In this document: positions 12,973-21,713 of the stretch, piece after piece
How positions within the stretch are numbered: the first letter of the stretch is position 1
Layout: each line of letters opens with the position of its first letter
Assembly (NCBI GenBank): GCA_964450725.1
Contig: CAYVGO010000020.1
Location: forward strand, 1 to 35,249
Length of the DNA stretch: 35,249 nt
Source: CAYVGO01 sp964450725
Lineage (GTDB): Bacteria > Bacteroidota > Bacteroidia > Bacteroidales > UBA932
Reading direction: 5' to 3'
Position numbers and translations under genes: made by a program
The notes under the pieces: generated by a model
Databases searched by the model: none
What the model was told of the DNA's origin: nothing
What the model saw: the letters and a program-made list of their open reading frames with translations, nothing else

Positions 12973-14220
12973 ATGTATAAACCTGCATTACCTGACGTAC
13001 AAAAAGCCAAACAACAAATCAATGGCGTTGTAAAACAAACCCCACTATTACAGAACCTGCCCTTGTCTGAACGATTTGGAGCCACCATTTTACTCAAGCG
13101 TGAAGACCTGCAAGTCGTAAGATCCTATAAGATTCGCGGAGCCTATAACAAAATTATCTCTCTTACTCCCGAACAACTGACTAATGGTGTTGTGTGTGCA
13201 AGTGCCGGTAACCATGCACAAGGAGTGGCATTTGCTTGTGCCGCATTAGGAATTAAAGGGGTTATTTTTATGCCTAACCCTACTCCCAAACAAAAGATAA
13301 AGCAAGTACAAATGTTTGGCAGAAATCACATTGAAATTAAACTTACAGGAGACACCTTTGACGATGCCTACAAGGCGGCCATAGAATACTCTACACAAGA
13401 AAATGTCAGTTTTATCCATCCTTTTGATGACCCTAAAGTAATTGAAGGACAAGCAACCGTAGCTTTGGACATCTTGAGTGATACTCATCAAACAATTGAC
13501 TATCTTTTTGTACCTATCGGCGGCGGAGGGTTGGCTTCAGGTGTAGGAAGTGTGTTTAAAGTATTAAGTCCAGATACTAAAATCATTGGCGTGGAAGCAC
13601 AAGGAGCAGCAAGCATGCAACCCTCTATCAGAGAAAACAAAATTGTAGAATTATCTCAAATTGACACCTTTGCCGATGGTGTGGCGGTCTGTAAACCGGG
13701 AAACCTTACTTTTCCGATTTGCAGCGAAGTCTTAGATGACATCATCACCGTGCCGGAAGGAAAAATATGCAGTACGATTCTTCAGTTATATAACGAAAGC
13801 GCAATAGTTGTAGAACCTGCCGGGGCTATTGCCGTAGCCGCATTAGATTTTTCACCTTACAACCTTACCGGAAAAAATGTAGTATGCGTGGTCAGCGGAA
13901 GTAATAACGACATTACCCGGATGGAAGAAATCAAAGAACGGTCACTACTTTATGAAGGATTGAAGCACTACTTTATTGTCCGTTTTCCTCAACGTGCGGG
14001 AGCTTTAAGAGAGTTCTTAAACAACGTGTTGGACAAAGATCAGGACATTACATTTTTTGAGTACAAGAAAAAACACTTTAGAGAGAAAGGGCCTGCCGTG
14101 ATTGGTATTGAATTAGCACAGAAAGAAGACTTGCCACCTCTCTTAGAACGAATGAAATCGGTCAACATTCAATATGAATATTTGAATGAACAGCCGGATT
14201 TATTTCAGTATATTGTATAA
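12973..14220 (+). CDS. ilvA: Threonine ammonia-lyase (threonine dehydratase)
   Basis: This 415-residue PLP enzyme deaminates threonine to 2-oxobutanoate, the entry step to isoleucine. The PLP lysine is K53 in SYKIRGAYN. The phosphate-binding glycine loop is PIGGGGLASG (about 182-191). ASAGNHAQGVAFA (77-89) is the substrate/PLP loop. The C-terminal 90 residues (from about 328, HYFIVRFPQRAGALREFLNNVL) form a single ACT-like regulatory domain, the short form of the enzyme found in many Bacteroidota and Firmicutes rather than the two-ACT E. coli form. The domain suggests feedback control, and pairs functionally with thrA in this window. The start at ATG 12973 is preceded directly by the heptamer array; no separate -7 box is seen, so co-transcription with the upstream oxidoreductase is possible. 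Confidence 0.93.
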   Translation: MYKPALPDVQKAKQQINGVVKQTPLLQNLPLSERFGATILLKREDLQVVRSYKIRGAYNKIISLTPEQLTNGVVCASAGNHAQGVAFACAALGIKGVIFMPNPTPKQKIKQVQMFGRNHIEIKLTGDTFDDAYKAAIEYSTQENVSFIHPFDDPKVIEGQATVALDILSDTHQTIDYLFVPIGGGGLASGVGSVFKVLSPDTKIIGVEAQGAASMQPSIRENKIVELSQIDTFADGVAVCKPGNLTFPICSEVLDDIITVPEGKICSTILQLYNESAIVVEPAGAIAVAALDFSPYNLTGKNVVCVVSGSNNDITRMEEIKERSLLYEGLKHYFIVRFPQRAGALREFLNNVLDKDQDITFFEYKKKHFREKGPAVIGIELAQKEDLPPLLERMKSVNIQYEYLNEQPDLFQYIV

Positions 14221-14250
14221 CGAATATGTCAATGACATCTTCAGAGTAAT

Positions 14251-15249
14251 CTACCTTCCTTTTTGTAAATCCACAACAAACCGACCGGTGTGCGAACTGT
14301 TTTTTATTGCTTCAAGGGCTGTATCAATGTCATGCAGTCCAATGCTTTCTACTTTCAATTGCGACATGTTGGGTTTCCAATCGTTGGCTAATCGGTGTAA
14401 AATTTCTTGACGTACAGACATTGCCGTATCTGCCGCATTAATTCCTAACAAGTTAATTCCGTTCAGAATAAAAGGGAAAACGGTCATGTTGATATTTGTA
14501 CCCGAAACACTCCCACAAGTTACCACCGTACCGTTTTTGTGTAATGCTTTTAATATATTCACCAACGTTACTCCTCCTACAGCATCAAAGGCGGCACCCC
14601 ATGCAGGACGAGACATGGGCTTGGGGTTTTCTGCTGACAATTCTTCACGTCCAATAATATTTTTTGCTCCCAGAGACAATAAAAAATCGGTATGTTCAGG
14701 TTTCCCCGATACTGCCGTTACTTCATAGCCCAACTTTGACAATAGATGTACTGCAATACTTCCAACACCGCCGGTAGCACCGGTAACCAAAACAGGGGCA
14801 GTATATGGCAGATATTCCATTAATTTTAACTTATAGATTCCGAGTGCTGCCGTAAATCCTGCGGTTCCCAAACTCATGACTTCCATTGCAGACAACCCTT
14901 TCGGTAACTTTACTACCCACGCCGCCGGTACGGTAATATATTCTCCCCACCCACCATTGGTATTCATTCCCAAGTCATATCCCATGACGACTACTTTTTC
15001 CCCGATTTTAAAGTCCGGACTGTTGGAAAGTTCTACAGTTCCTGCTGCGTCAATACCGGGTATATGCGGATATTGTTTGGTGATTCCTTTGTTACCGGTT
15101 GCCGACAAATAGTCTTTGTAATTAATACTTGAATATTCAACTTTAACGGTTATCGAACCTTCTTGAGGTGTTGAAAGTGTTTGGCTTTCGATAGTACCGC
15201 AAAATCCTGTGGCGGTTTCTCTTACTACGTACGCTTGAAATGTTTTCAT
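14251..15249 (-). CDS. YhdH/AcuI-type quinone oxidoreductase (zinc-free MDR family)
   Basis: This 332-residue medium-chain dehydrogenase/reductase is of the YhdH/YhfP group. The GroES-like N-terminal part has YSSINYKDYLSATGNKGI (39-56) and HIPGIDAAGTV (62-72). GTAGFTAALGI (about 128-138) follows, and the NADPH-binding motif is VTGATGGVGSIAVHLL (about 153-168). Zinc-ligand cysteines are absent, as expected for the group. E. coli YhdH (AcuI) reduces acrylyl-CoA with NADPH; other members reduce quinones or enals, so the exact substrate is open. The start is ATG 15249. The gene follows the permease gene by 69 bases on the same strand and may be in its operon. It converges with ilvA, and the 30-base gap shows no strong terminator. 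Confidence 0.85.
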   Translation of the reverse strand: MKTFQAYVVRETATGFCGTIESQTLSTPQEGSITVKVEYSSINYKDYLSATGNKGITKQYPHIPGIDAAGTVELSNSPDFKIGEKVVVMGYDLGMNTNGGWGEYITVPAAWVVKLPKGLSAMEVMSLGTAGFTAALGIYKLKLMEYLPYTAPVLVTGATGGVGSIAVHLLSKLGYEVTAVSGKPEHTDFLLSLGAKNIIGREELSAENPKPMSRPAWGAAFDAVGGVTLVNILKALHKNGTVVTCGSVSGTNINMTVFPFILNGINLLGINAADTAMSVRQEILHRLANDWKPNMSQLKVESIGLHDIDTALEAIKNSSHTGRFVVDLQKGR

Positions 15250-15318
15250 AGATAAATGAGTTAAAATGTAAAAGAATGAAGGAATGAAAAATAGAAAACC
15301 CGACGTTGTTAATGGTAC

Positions 15319-16050
15319 TTAATGAACATGGTGATGTTCCATAAAAGTTAAGGTTATGGTGTAATATATTCCTGCCAATATCATGACAATTGCCATAGTA
15401 CGGCGGATGTATAATTCCCATGTTTTTATCTTATTATAAAACGAACCGATATTGCGGAAACTGTAGGCTAAAATCCATACAACAATCACTACAGGAAGGG
15501 CTGATGCAATGGCATAAATGATCGGTAAACCATAACCATAATCCACTGTTGTAGCGATGGGAATAAGGATTCCGAAAAAAATAGCAGCATTATAAGGACA
15601 AAAGGCTAAAGCAAATAAAAATCCGATAACAAATGCCGTCCAACGGTTATTGACCTTAAAGCGACGCTCTATGAGTTTTGTAAATTTAAAGTTGAACAAC
15701 TTAAAACTAAACAAGTCTAACAACAAAACCCCTACCACAATGAGTAACGGGCCTACCATCCGTTCTCCAACAAACCCTAAATCATGTTCTAATCTATCGA
15801 TAATGTGGGTAGCCTGAATAATAAAAATAATGGCAAAAGAGAGCCCTATATAACACAACATTCTACCTAATGTATAAAACAATCCATTGAGAAGTACTTT
15901 TTTAGAAGAGTGTACATCTTTAGCAAGATAACCAATCGCTGTAATGCTAAGGGCTATAGAGCAAGGGCAAACTGCGGCGACAAATCCTAAAACTAAAGCA
16001 GAAAAGAAAGGGAGTTGACTGTTATGCAGAGAGAGTAAAGAATCAAGCAT
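15319..16050 (-). CDS. DsbD/CcdA-fold membrane protein, ArsG-like permease
   Basis: This 243-residue protein has six to seven membrane helices. The paired conserved motifs LGFVAAVCPCSIALSITAIG (about 21-40) and ALAFCPYNAAIFFG (about 146-159) are the two pseudo-symmetric cysteine/proline motifs of the DsbD/CcdA membrane fold. The variant with CPC in the first and CPYN in the second is the one seen in proteins annotated as ArsG-type (aromatic aminobenzylarsenical) permeases and related sulfur/metalloid exporters. The protein ends in HHHVH, a possible metal-binding tail. A role in moving thiol electrons or a metal/metalloid compound is plausible; no ars genes are nearby, so the substrate is not supported by context. 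A -7 box lies 21 bases before the ATG at 16050. Confidence 0.7.
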   Translation of the reverse strand: MLDSLLSLHNSQLPFFSALVLGFVAAVCPCSIALSITAIGYLAKDVHSSKKVLLNGLFYTLGRMLCYIGLSFAIIFIIQATHIIDRLEHDLGFVGERMVGPLLIVVGVLLLDLFSFKLFNFKFTKLIERRFKVNNRWTAFVIGFLFALAFCPYNAAIFFGILIPIATTVDYGYGLPIIYAIASALPVVIVVWILAYSFRNIGSFYNKIKTWELYIRRTMAIVMILAGIYYTITLTFMEHHHVH

Positions 16051-16070
16051 TGTTGTATATATTTAAAGTG

Positions 16071-16078
16071 CAAAGATA
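16071..16078 (-). promoter_or_regulatory. -7 box of the DsbD/ArsG-like gene
   Basis: TATCTTTG is read on the minus strand, 20 bases before the ATG at 16050. The -33 region has only a weak TTTC-type match, so confidence is moderate. Confidence 0.55.
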
Positions 16079-16114
16079 AAAGAAAACAATGATTAATTGA
16101 AATACATTCTAAGT

Positions 16115-16232
16115 TCCGTTGGATAAAACCGAACGACAATAGTACTAAAGACCCTCTGAACAATAAGGCTATGAAAAGGTGACAAATAAAGGAAATAAAA
16201 CAGCACTATTGCCGTTGCTTTCAAGCAACGGA
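16115..16232. repeat. Diverged REPIN far from the transposase
   Basis: The left hairpin is CCGTTGGATAAAACCGAACG followed by ACAATAGTAC. The inverted right hairpin is CACTATTGCCGTTGC, TTTCAAGCAACGG. The 118-bp length equals that of the tandem copies, although the spacer differs and the left stem has mismatches. It lies between the permease promoter and the tRNA. Confidence 0.75.
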
Positions 16233-16484
16233 GAGAAAAAGGCACAAAAATACAAGGATAACGAGTCAAGTCAACCTTCAGAGAACAATAACTCTCCAAT
16301 CTGATGAAATAATTTAATCATTTAAGGAATACTGAACAGCGAAAGTCTATCCTTCAGACGTTGCACGCAACATCTCTACAACAATGCCGACGAACGTTTT
16401 CAACACATTTTTCGCAAACCAATTCTCTTTGAGTATAATCTCTGCAATAAACTCCTACAAGTTCAGTAGATGAAAATAAATTAT
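16233..16484. other. Gene-free stretch before the tRNA promoter
   Basis: No supported gene was found. It holds a degenerate GTAGAGACG-type palindrome at 16351-16380 (CAGACGTTGCACGCAACATC core). Otherwise it is AT-rich DNA leading to the tRNA promoter. Confidence 0.5.
16351..16380. repeat. Degenerate GTAGAGACG-type palindrome
   Basis: CCTTCAGACGTTGC and GCAACATCTCTACA form the two arms; the right arm is well preserved and the left is damaged. Confidence 0.5.
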
Positions 16485-16515
16485 TTTGCACATTAGCAAA
16501 AAAGATATACCTTTG
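16485..16515 (+). promoter_or_regulatory. Consensus promoter of tRNA-Leu
   Basis: TTTG (16485-16488), exactly 19 bases, TACCTTTG (16508-16515), followed 15 bases later by the tRNA. Both elements and the spacing match the Bacteroidota consensus exactly. Confidence 0.85.
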
Positions 16516-16530
16516 CATCGGTTTACCTAT

Positions 16531-16614
16531 GCCCGGATGGCGGAATTGGTAGACGCGCTGGTCTCAAACACCAGTGACAGCAATGTCATGCCGGTTCGAT
16601 CCCGGCTCCGGGTA
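16531..16614 (+). tRNA. tRNA-Leu (anticodon CAA)
   Basis: The 84 bases fold as a class II tRNA. The acceptor arms are GCCCGGA and TCCGGGT, with discriminator A. The D arm holds GGCGGAATTGGTAGACGC. The anticodon stem CTGGT/ACCAG encloses CTCAAAC, so the anticodon is CAA, reading UUG. The long variable arm is TGACA-GCAA-TGTCA, and the T arm is CCGG-TTCGATC-CCGG. CCA is not encoded. The long variable arm plus the anticodon identify leucine. Confidence 0.95.
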
Positions 16615-16619
16615 CAATA

Positions 16620-16661
16620 AATCTCTGAAAGTCAGATCATCGATTTCAGAGATTTTTATTT
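16620..16661 (+). terminator. Rho-independent terminator after tRNA-Leu
   Basis: The stem is AATCTCTGAAA (16620-16630) with TTTCAGAGATT (16644-16654), with a 13-base loop, followed by a T-rich tail. It ends just before the GT51 gene start at 16669. Confidence 0.85.
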
Positions 16662-16668
16662 TAATCGA

Positions 16669-18627
16669 ATGAAGTTTAAAAAACAAAATTTACGGATTAT
16701 TGTTTTATCAATATTATCTGTTCTTGTATTTTTAATCATTGCCTCGGCAATATTCTATAAACCGATTGTTCGCTTTGGGATTCGATGTGCTATTGCCAAA
16801 GTCGAAGATAGATTTGGATTAAAGATAGTAACTTCTGCTATCAATATCCATTCTCCTCTACACTACACAATCATCGGTTTTTCTGTACATTCAACAACAG
16901 ACCAAAGTACATTTGTCAACATGGACAGTATCTGTGTTGGTTTTTCGGCTTGGTCACTTCTTGCTTTCTCTCCTGAATTGTCAAAACTTCATTGTTTCCA
17001 AGGAACAATACAGTTAGGCGATGTAGCAAATCTTCAACAAAAATTCCAAAAATATAGGGTTACTCAAGACTCTTTATTGGTAGATAAGAAGTTAAACTTT
17101 ATAGATTTGAGCCAAAGATACTTAGGAATATTGCATCATAGACTTCCTAAAAACTTATTGATTAACAAGGTAGATATCTATGCCGTATATCAACATAAAC
17201 GTTTAAAAATAGATGTTGATACTTTTGTATTATATCAGCAAAAATTACAAAGTCTTGCATCCTTTCGACTAAATGATGTGGTGTCGAAGTGGAAACTTGA
17301 GGGTTTAATCTCTGACGATGAAGAAGGAAAATATCAATGTCAAATCACAGCCTTACAGCCTACGACTGCCACATTCCCACTACTTTCATTTTTCACATCT
17401 TCCACTTTAGAGTTTTCTGATTTATATTGTGAAGCAGAAGTAACGAAAATAAATTCGTCTTATAAAACAATCTCCTTAGAACTGTCAACACCAAAAGTTA
17501 AAATATTCAACGCCGCAATATCATCAGAAAAAGTACCTATAAACAAGTTTTCATTAACCTTAGACCTCGACATTTTCCCTCATCAATTGCAAATAGACAG
17601 CACCTCAAAAATCAGCATCAACGGTCTGACGCTATCACCTTATTTGTTCATCAACAATGAAGAGGATTTACAAGTTGATTTTAAGATTTTACGTCAACAA
17701 ATATCTGCACAAAAAATACTGCAAGCCCTACCGTCTAACGTATTTACAACATTAGACGGATTAGAACTTTCCGGAAGTTTTCTTTTTGATGTTACTTTCT
17801 CTTGTCAATTTAACGCATTAGACAGTTTACACTTCGATTATACTTTTACACCTCGCAATGTTGCCATATTATCTACCGGAAACTCAATATTTTCTCGTAG
17901 TACCACTCTTTTTACGCACCCCGTAAAGGTGAGAAATCCTGATGGAACATACTACTATCGCCGACAGTTTTTAGATTACCGCTCTTCCAGATTTTTACCG
18001 ATGGAACAAATCCCTCGCTATGTTGTTTCGTCCATTTTAACCCGTGAAGATCCAACATTTTTCACTCATAAAGGAATTATGAAATCGGCAATACAAGAAG
18101 CATTGGTTGTAGATATCAAAAAACGAAAGTTTACACGCGGAGCAAGTACTATTTCGATGCAGTGGGTAAAAAATATTTATTTGGACAACGATAAAACCAT
18201 TTGCCGAAAGTTAGAAGAATTGTTATTGGTCAGTTTAATAGAACAGTTGCGGTGGATAAGTAAAAACAGAATCTTTGAGATGTATGTAAGTCTCATCGAA
18301 TGGGCTCCCAATGTTTATGGACTATATGATGCTTCAGCCTTCTACTTTGATAAAACTCCTCAACAATTGACACTTGGAGAGTCACTGTTTTTGGCTTTAA
18401 TCATTCCAAGTCCGGGTAAGTTTTATACCCATTTTGATAAAGAAGGAAACTACAAACCTGAACAACAAGAAAGAATTCAGTCAACCGCAAAATTGATGTT
18501 ATCTCGAAACTTGATTTCTAATGCAGAGTATGAAACTTTAGATACCCACATCAAAATTAAAGTAAAACCCGAAGAGATGAAGGCTCTTCCAACGATTGAC
18601 GAAGAAGACTATACACTCGACGAGTAG
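16669..18627 (+). CDS. GT51 peptidoglycan glycosyltransferase with a long N-terminal domain
   Basis: This 652-residue protein has a membrane anchor at about 9-30. A beta-rich region of roughly 390 residues follows and looks like the AsmA-type modules of Bacteroidota; this assignment is weak. The C-terminal GT51 domain (about 430-640) has the catalytic-glutamate motif TREDPTFFTHKG (E460), RGASTISMQWVKNIYL, KLEELLLVSLIEQL with the usual second glutamate, and SKNRIFEMYVSLIEWAPNVYG. It would polymerise lipid II glycan strands on the outer face of the inner membrane. There is no transpeptidase domain, so it is monofunctional in this respect. The start at ATG 16669 is eight bases after the tRNA terminator tail. 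fabD follows after 35 bases on the same strand, probably in one transcript. Confidence 0.85.
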   Translation: MKFKKQNLRIIVLSILSVLVFLIIASAIFYKPIVRFGIRCAIAKVEDRFGLKIVTSAINIHSPLHYTIIGFSVHSTTDQSTFVNMDSICVGFSAWSLLAFSPELSKLHCFQGTIQLGDVANLQQKFQKYRVTQDSLLVDKKLNFIDLSQRYLGILHHRLPKNLLINKVDIYAVYQHKRLKIDVDTFVLYQQKLQSLASFRLNDVVSKWKLEGLISDDEEGKYQCQITALQPTTATFPLLSFFTSSTLEFSDLYCEAEVTKINSSYKTISLELSTPKVKIFNAAISSEKVPINKFSLTLDLDIFPHQLQIDSTSKISINGLTLSPYLFINNEEDLQVDFKILRQQISAQKILQALPSNVFTTLDGLELSGSFLFDVTFSCQFNALDSLHFDYTFTPRNVAILSTGNSIFSRSTTLFTHPVKVRNPDGTYYYRRQFLDYRSSRFLPMEQIPRYVVSSILTREDPTFFTHKGIMKSAIQEALVVDIKKRKFTRGASTISMQWVKNIYLDNDKTICRKLEELLLVSLIEQLRWISKNRIFEMYVSLIEWAPNVYGLYDASAFYFDKTPQQLTLGESLFLALIIPSPGKFYTHFDKEGNYKPEQQERIQSTAKLMLSRNLISNAEYETLDTHIKIKVKPEEMKALPTIDEEDYTLDE

Positions 18628-18662
18628 ACCCAATTATTCACTATTTATATATTAAAAATTTC

Positions 18663-19547
18663 ATGAAAAAAGCCTATTTATTTCCGGGACAAGGTGCCCA
18701 ATTTGTCGGAATGGGAAAAGAGTTATACACTCAGTTTGAAGAAGCTAAAACAATGTTTGAAAAAGCCAATGCCATTTTAGGCTTTTCCATTACAGATCTC
18801 ATGTTTAATGGCACAGACGAAGATTTAAGACAAACTAAAGTTACCCAACCTGCTATTTTTTTACATTCTGTCATTTTAGCCAAATTATTACCCGATTTTA
18901 AACCGGACATGGTGGCAGGACATTCTTTGGGTGAATTTTCGGCATTGGTTTCAGCCGGGGCTCTATCCTTTGAAGAAGGATTGACATTAGTATCAAAACG
19001 TGCTTTGGCAATGCAGAAGGCATGTGAAAAAAATCCATCGACAATGGCTGCAGTATTGGGATTAGCCGATGAAAAGGTGGAACAAGTTTGTAGCGAAATT
19101 AATGCAGTGGTTGTTGCTGCAAATTACAATTGTCCGGGACAGTTAGTAATTTCCGGTAGTAATGAAGGAATTGATTTGGCATGTGAAGCATTGAAGGCCG
19201 CGGGAGCAAAACGTGCCTTAAAACTACAAGTGGGCGGAGCATTCCATTCTCCATTAATGGAACCGGCAAAACAAGAACTGGAAGTTGCTATTAAAGAGGC
19301 TAAAATTGTACAACCGATTTGTCCTGTATATCAAAATGTAGATGCAAAGCCTCAAACTGACCCTATTATTATTAAGAAAAATTTAATAGATCAACTTACT
19401 GCTCCTGTACGTTGGACACAAATTATTCAAAATATGAACACTGACGGAATGACTACTTTTGTAGAATTAGGACCGGGTAAAGTGTTAAATGGATTGGTGG
19501 GTAAAATTGTACAAAATGTAGAAGGAATCAGTTTGGATAAAATCTAA
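18663..19547 (+). CDS. fabD: Malonyl-CoA:ACP transacylase
   Basis: This 294-residue FabD transfers malonyl from CoA to acyl carrier protein for fatty acid synthesis in the cytoplasm. The N terminus has the family's FPGQGAQFVGMGKEL (7-21). The nucleophile is S88 in GHSLGE (86-91), and the catalytic histidine is H196 in GAFHSPLM. The QP...AIFLHSV and NYNCPGQLVISG segments also match. Length and start (ATG 18663) are as usual. A long hairpin terminator follows at 19606. Confidence 0.95.
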   Translation: MKKAYLFPGQGAQFVGMGKELYTQFEEAKTMFEKANAILGFSITDLMFNGTDEDLRQTKVTQPAIFLHSVILAKLLPDFKPDMVAGHSLGEFSALVSAGALSFEEGLTLVSKRALAMQKACEKNPSTMAAVLGLADEKVEQVCSEINAVVVAANYNCPGQLVISGSNEGIDLACEALKAAGAKRALKLQVGGAFHSPLMEPAKQELEVAIKEAKIVQPICPVYQNVDAKPQTDPIIIKKNLIDQLTAPVRWTQIIQNMNTDGMTTFVELGPGKVLNGLVGKIVQNVEGISLDKI

Positions 19548-19605
19548 ACCTACTCTCTTTATATCTGAATATATAATATTACCTTCAATAATATATATTC
19601 GTAGC

Positions 19606-19654
19606 AAATCCGTTTTTTAATATTACTATTGAGTAGTGATTAAAAAACGGATTT
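19606..19654. terminator. Long hairpin after fabD
   Basis: AAATCCGTTTTTTAAT (19606-19621) and ATTAAAAAACGGATTT (19639-19654) form a perfect 16-bp stem. The 17-base loop can itself pair (ACTA...TAGT). The stem carries T and A tracts, so it could end transcription from both sides, though its strength on the typA side is uncertain. The rest of the 19548-19780 gap shows no supported gene. Confidence 0.7.
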
Positions 19655-19780
19655 AATATTGCGATACAACATTTCAAGCGTACTATTAGAAGGCTTAGAA
19701 AATGATTGGCAACTTCTGATTGAGAGTGTCTTTAAAGCAATACCTTCATATAACGAATGCGAATCAATAAGGTTGAATGA

Positions 19781-21586
19781 TTATCCTTTCGATTTCCTAA
19801 GACGTTCTCTTACATTAGGGTCTAAATGTATTTTTCGCATTCTGATAGATTGCGGTGTAAGTTCTACGTATTCATCTTCTTGAATATACTCCAAAGCCTC
19901 TTCTAAAGAAAAAACTACCGGAGGTGCAATACTTACTTTTTCATCTGTACCAGACGCTCTAACGTTCGTAAGTTTTTTATTTTTACATACGTTGACTGTC
20001 AAATCCTCACTGCGAGTATGCTCTCCAATAACCTGTCCTGCATATACTTCTTGATGTGCCGAAATGAAAAAGCGTCCTCTGTCCTGCAATTTATTGATAG
20101 AGTAATCGAATGCTTCTCCCCCTTCTGCGGCAATCAATGAACCGTTATTACGTAATTCAAAATTACCCATGTAAGGTTTATAACAGTCTAATCGGTGTGC
20201 CATAATGGCTTCTCCCTGTGTAAGGGTCAACATTGTACTTCTTAACCCTATAATTCCACGCGAAGGTATTTCAAACTCCAGCCGATTTCTGTCTCCATGT
20301 GAACTTACTTTCAACAACATTCCCTTTCTTCTTGTTACAGTATCAATCACCGTACCGGCAAAAGTTTCTGGTACGTCAACTGTCAATATCTCTACAGGTT
20401 CACACCGCTGTCCGTCAATTTCTTTAAACAATACTTTGGGTTGTCCTACCTGTAATTCATATCCCTCTCTTCTCATCGTTTCTATCAAAATACTCAAATG
20501 CAACACTCCACGTCCATAAACAGTAAACTGGTCTGCCGTCTCCCCTTGTTCCATTCTTAAGGCTAAGTTTTTTTCCAACTCACGTTCCAAACGTTCTTTA
20601 ATATGTCTTGAGGTTACAAACTTTCCCTCTTTTCCAAAAAACGGAGAATCATTAATTGTAAATAACATACTCATTGTTGGCTCATCAACTGATATGGAGG
20701 GTAATGCTTCCGGATTTTCATAGTCTGTAATCGTATCGCCGATTTCAAAGTCTATCAATCCTACAATGGCACAAATATCTCCACAAAACACTGTCTCTAC
20801 TTTTTCTTTTTCCAAGCCGTTATAGACCATCAACTCTTTAATTCTCATCTTTTTGACAGTACCGTCTCTTTTCACTAAAGAGATATTTTGATTTTCTTTT
20901 AATGTACCTCTGGCTACTCTGCCCACGGCAATTCTACCAATATAGTTTGAGTATTCAAGTGATGTAATCAATAATTGTGTTGTTCCGTCAACAAATTTTG
21001 GTGCAGGAATTTCAGATAACACAGCGTCTAACAACGGAGTAATATTGTTGGTGGGTTGTTGCCAGTCAAAAGACATCCAGCCGTTCTTAGCACTGCCGTA
21101 AAGGGTTTTAAAGTTAAGTTGATCTTCTGTGGCTCCGAGTTCAAACATCAAATCAAATACCTGTTCATGCACTTCATCGGGACGACAATTGGTTTTATCC
21201 ACTTTATTAATTACAACCAAAGGCTTTTTACCCATAGATAAGGCTTTTTGCAATACAAATCGCGTTTGAGGCATTGTACCTTCAAAAGCATCGACCAGCA
21301 ATAATACGCCATCGGTCATATTGAGTACCCTTTCTACCTCTCCGCCAAAGTCGGCGTGTCCGGGTGTATCAATCACATTTACTTTTACTCCTTTATAAGT
21401 AACAGATATATTTTTAGCTAAAATGGTGATGCCGCGTTCACGTTCCAAATCATTATTATCCATAATCAATTCACCTGATTTGGCTATTTCCCGTTCGGTT
21501 TTACTATGTAGAATTAATCTATCTACCAATGTTGTTTTTCCGTGATCTACGTGTGCTATAATGGCTATATTGCGTATTTCTTGCAT
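19781..21586 (-). CDS. typA: Translational GTPase TypA/BipA
   Basis: This 601-residue ribosome-binding GTPase is related to EF-G and LepA. G1 is HVDHGKTT (12-19), the switch I region has ERERGITILAKN, G3 is DTPGHADFGGEVERVL and G4 is NKVDKTNCRP. Domain II, the EF-G-like domain III/V and the TypA-specific C-terminal domain (with SSHGDRNRLEFEIPSRGIIG and DRGRFFISAHQEVYAGQVIGEH) are present in order. It assists 50S assembly and translation under stress or cold. The start ATG 21586 lies 23 bases after a -7 box. It is divergent from msrBA, and the two promoters share a symmetric box. Confidence 0.95.
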   Translation of the reverse strand: MQEIRNIAIIAHVDHGKTTLVDRLILHSKTEREIAKSGELIMDNNDLERERGITILAKNISVTYKGVKVNVIDTPGHADFGGEVERVLNMTDGVLLLVDAFEGTMPQTRFVLQKALSMGKKPLVVINKVDKTNCRPDEVHEQVFDLMFELGATEDQLNFKTLYGSAKNGWMSFDWQQPTNNITPLLDAVLSEIPAPKFVDGTTQLLITSLEYSNYIGRIAVGRVARGTLKENQNISLVKRDGTVKKMRIKELMVYNGLEKEKVETVFCGDICAIVGLIDFEIGDTITDYENPEALPSISVDEPTMSMLFTINDSPFFGKEGKFVTSRHIKERLERELEKNLALRMEQGETADQFTVYGRGVLHLSILIETMRREGYELQVGQPKVLFKEIDGQRCEPVEILTVDVPETFAGTVIDTVTRRKGMLLKVSSHGDRNRLEFEIPSRGIIGLRSTMLTLTQGEAIMAHRLDCYKPYMGNFELRNNGSLIAAEGGEAFDYSINKLQDRGRFFISAHQEVYAGQVIGEHTRSEDLTVNVCKNKKLTNVRASGTDEKVSIAPPVVFSLEEALEYIQEDEYVELTPQSIRMRKIHLDPNVRERLRKSKG

Positions 21587-21608
21587 AAAATCGTTATTTA
21601 ATCGGCGA

Positions 21609-21648
21609 CAAAGGTAGTGTTTTTTTTACTATTTTTTTACTACCTTTG
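21609..21648. promoter_or_regulatory. Symmetric divergent promoter of typA and msrBA
   Basis: CAAAGGTAGT (21609-21618) and ACTACCTTTG (21639-21648) form a 10-bp inverted repeat, each arm holding a TACCTTTG -7 box pointing outward (minus to typA, plus to msrBA). The T-rich DNA between provides poor -33 matches for both. The -33 region of each promoter would fall on the -7 box of the other. Confidence 0.65.
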
Positions 21649-21713
21649 ACTTTCTCAAAAAATACTAACTCTTTATTTAACCTGTGATTTTACTTCTTAT
21701 AACTCTATTACTC

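Noticed and set aside
14486..15112. Plus-strand frames of about 80 codons opposite the YhdH-like gene
   Set aside because: They are antisense shadows of a clear MDR-family gene.
16531..16614. tRNA used as an integration site for a mobile island
   Set aside because: No integrase gene or direct repeat of the tRNA 3' end is visible nearby.
19659..19883. 74-codon plus-strand frame after fabD
   Set aside because: It needs a TTG start, its second half lies opposite typA, and no known domain or promoter is seen.
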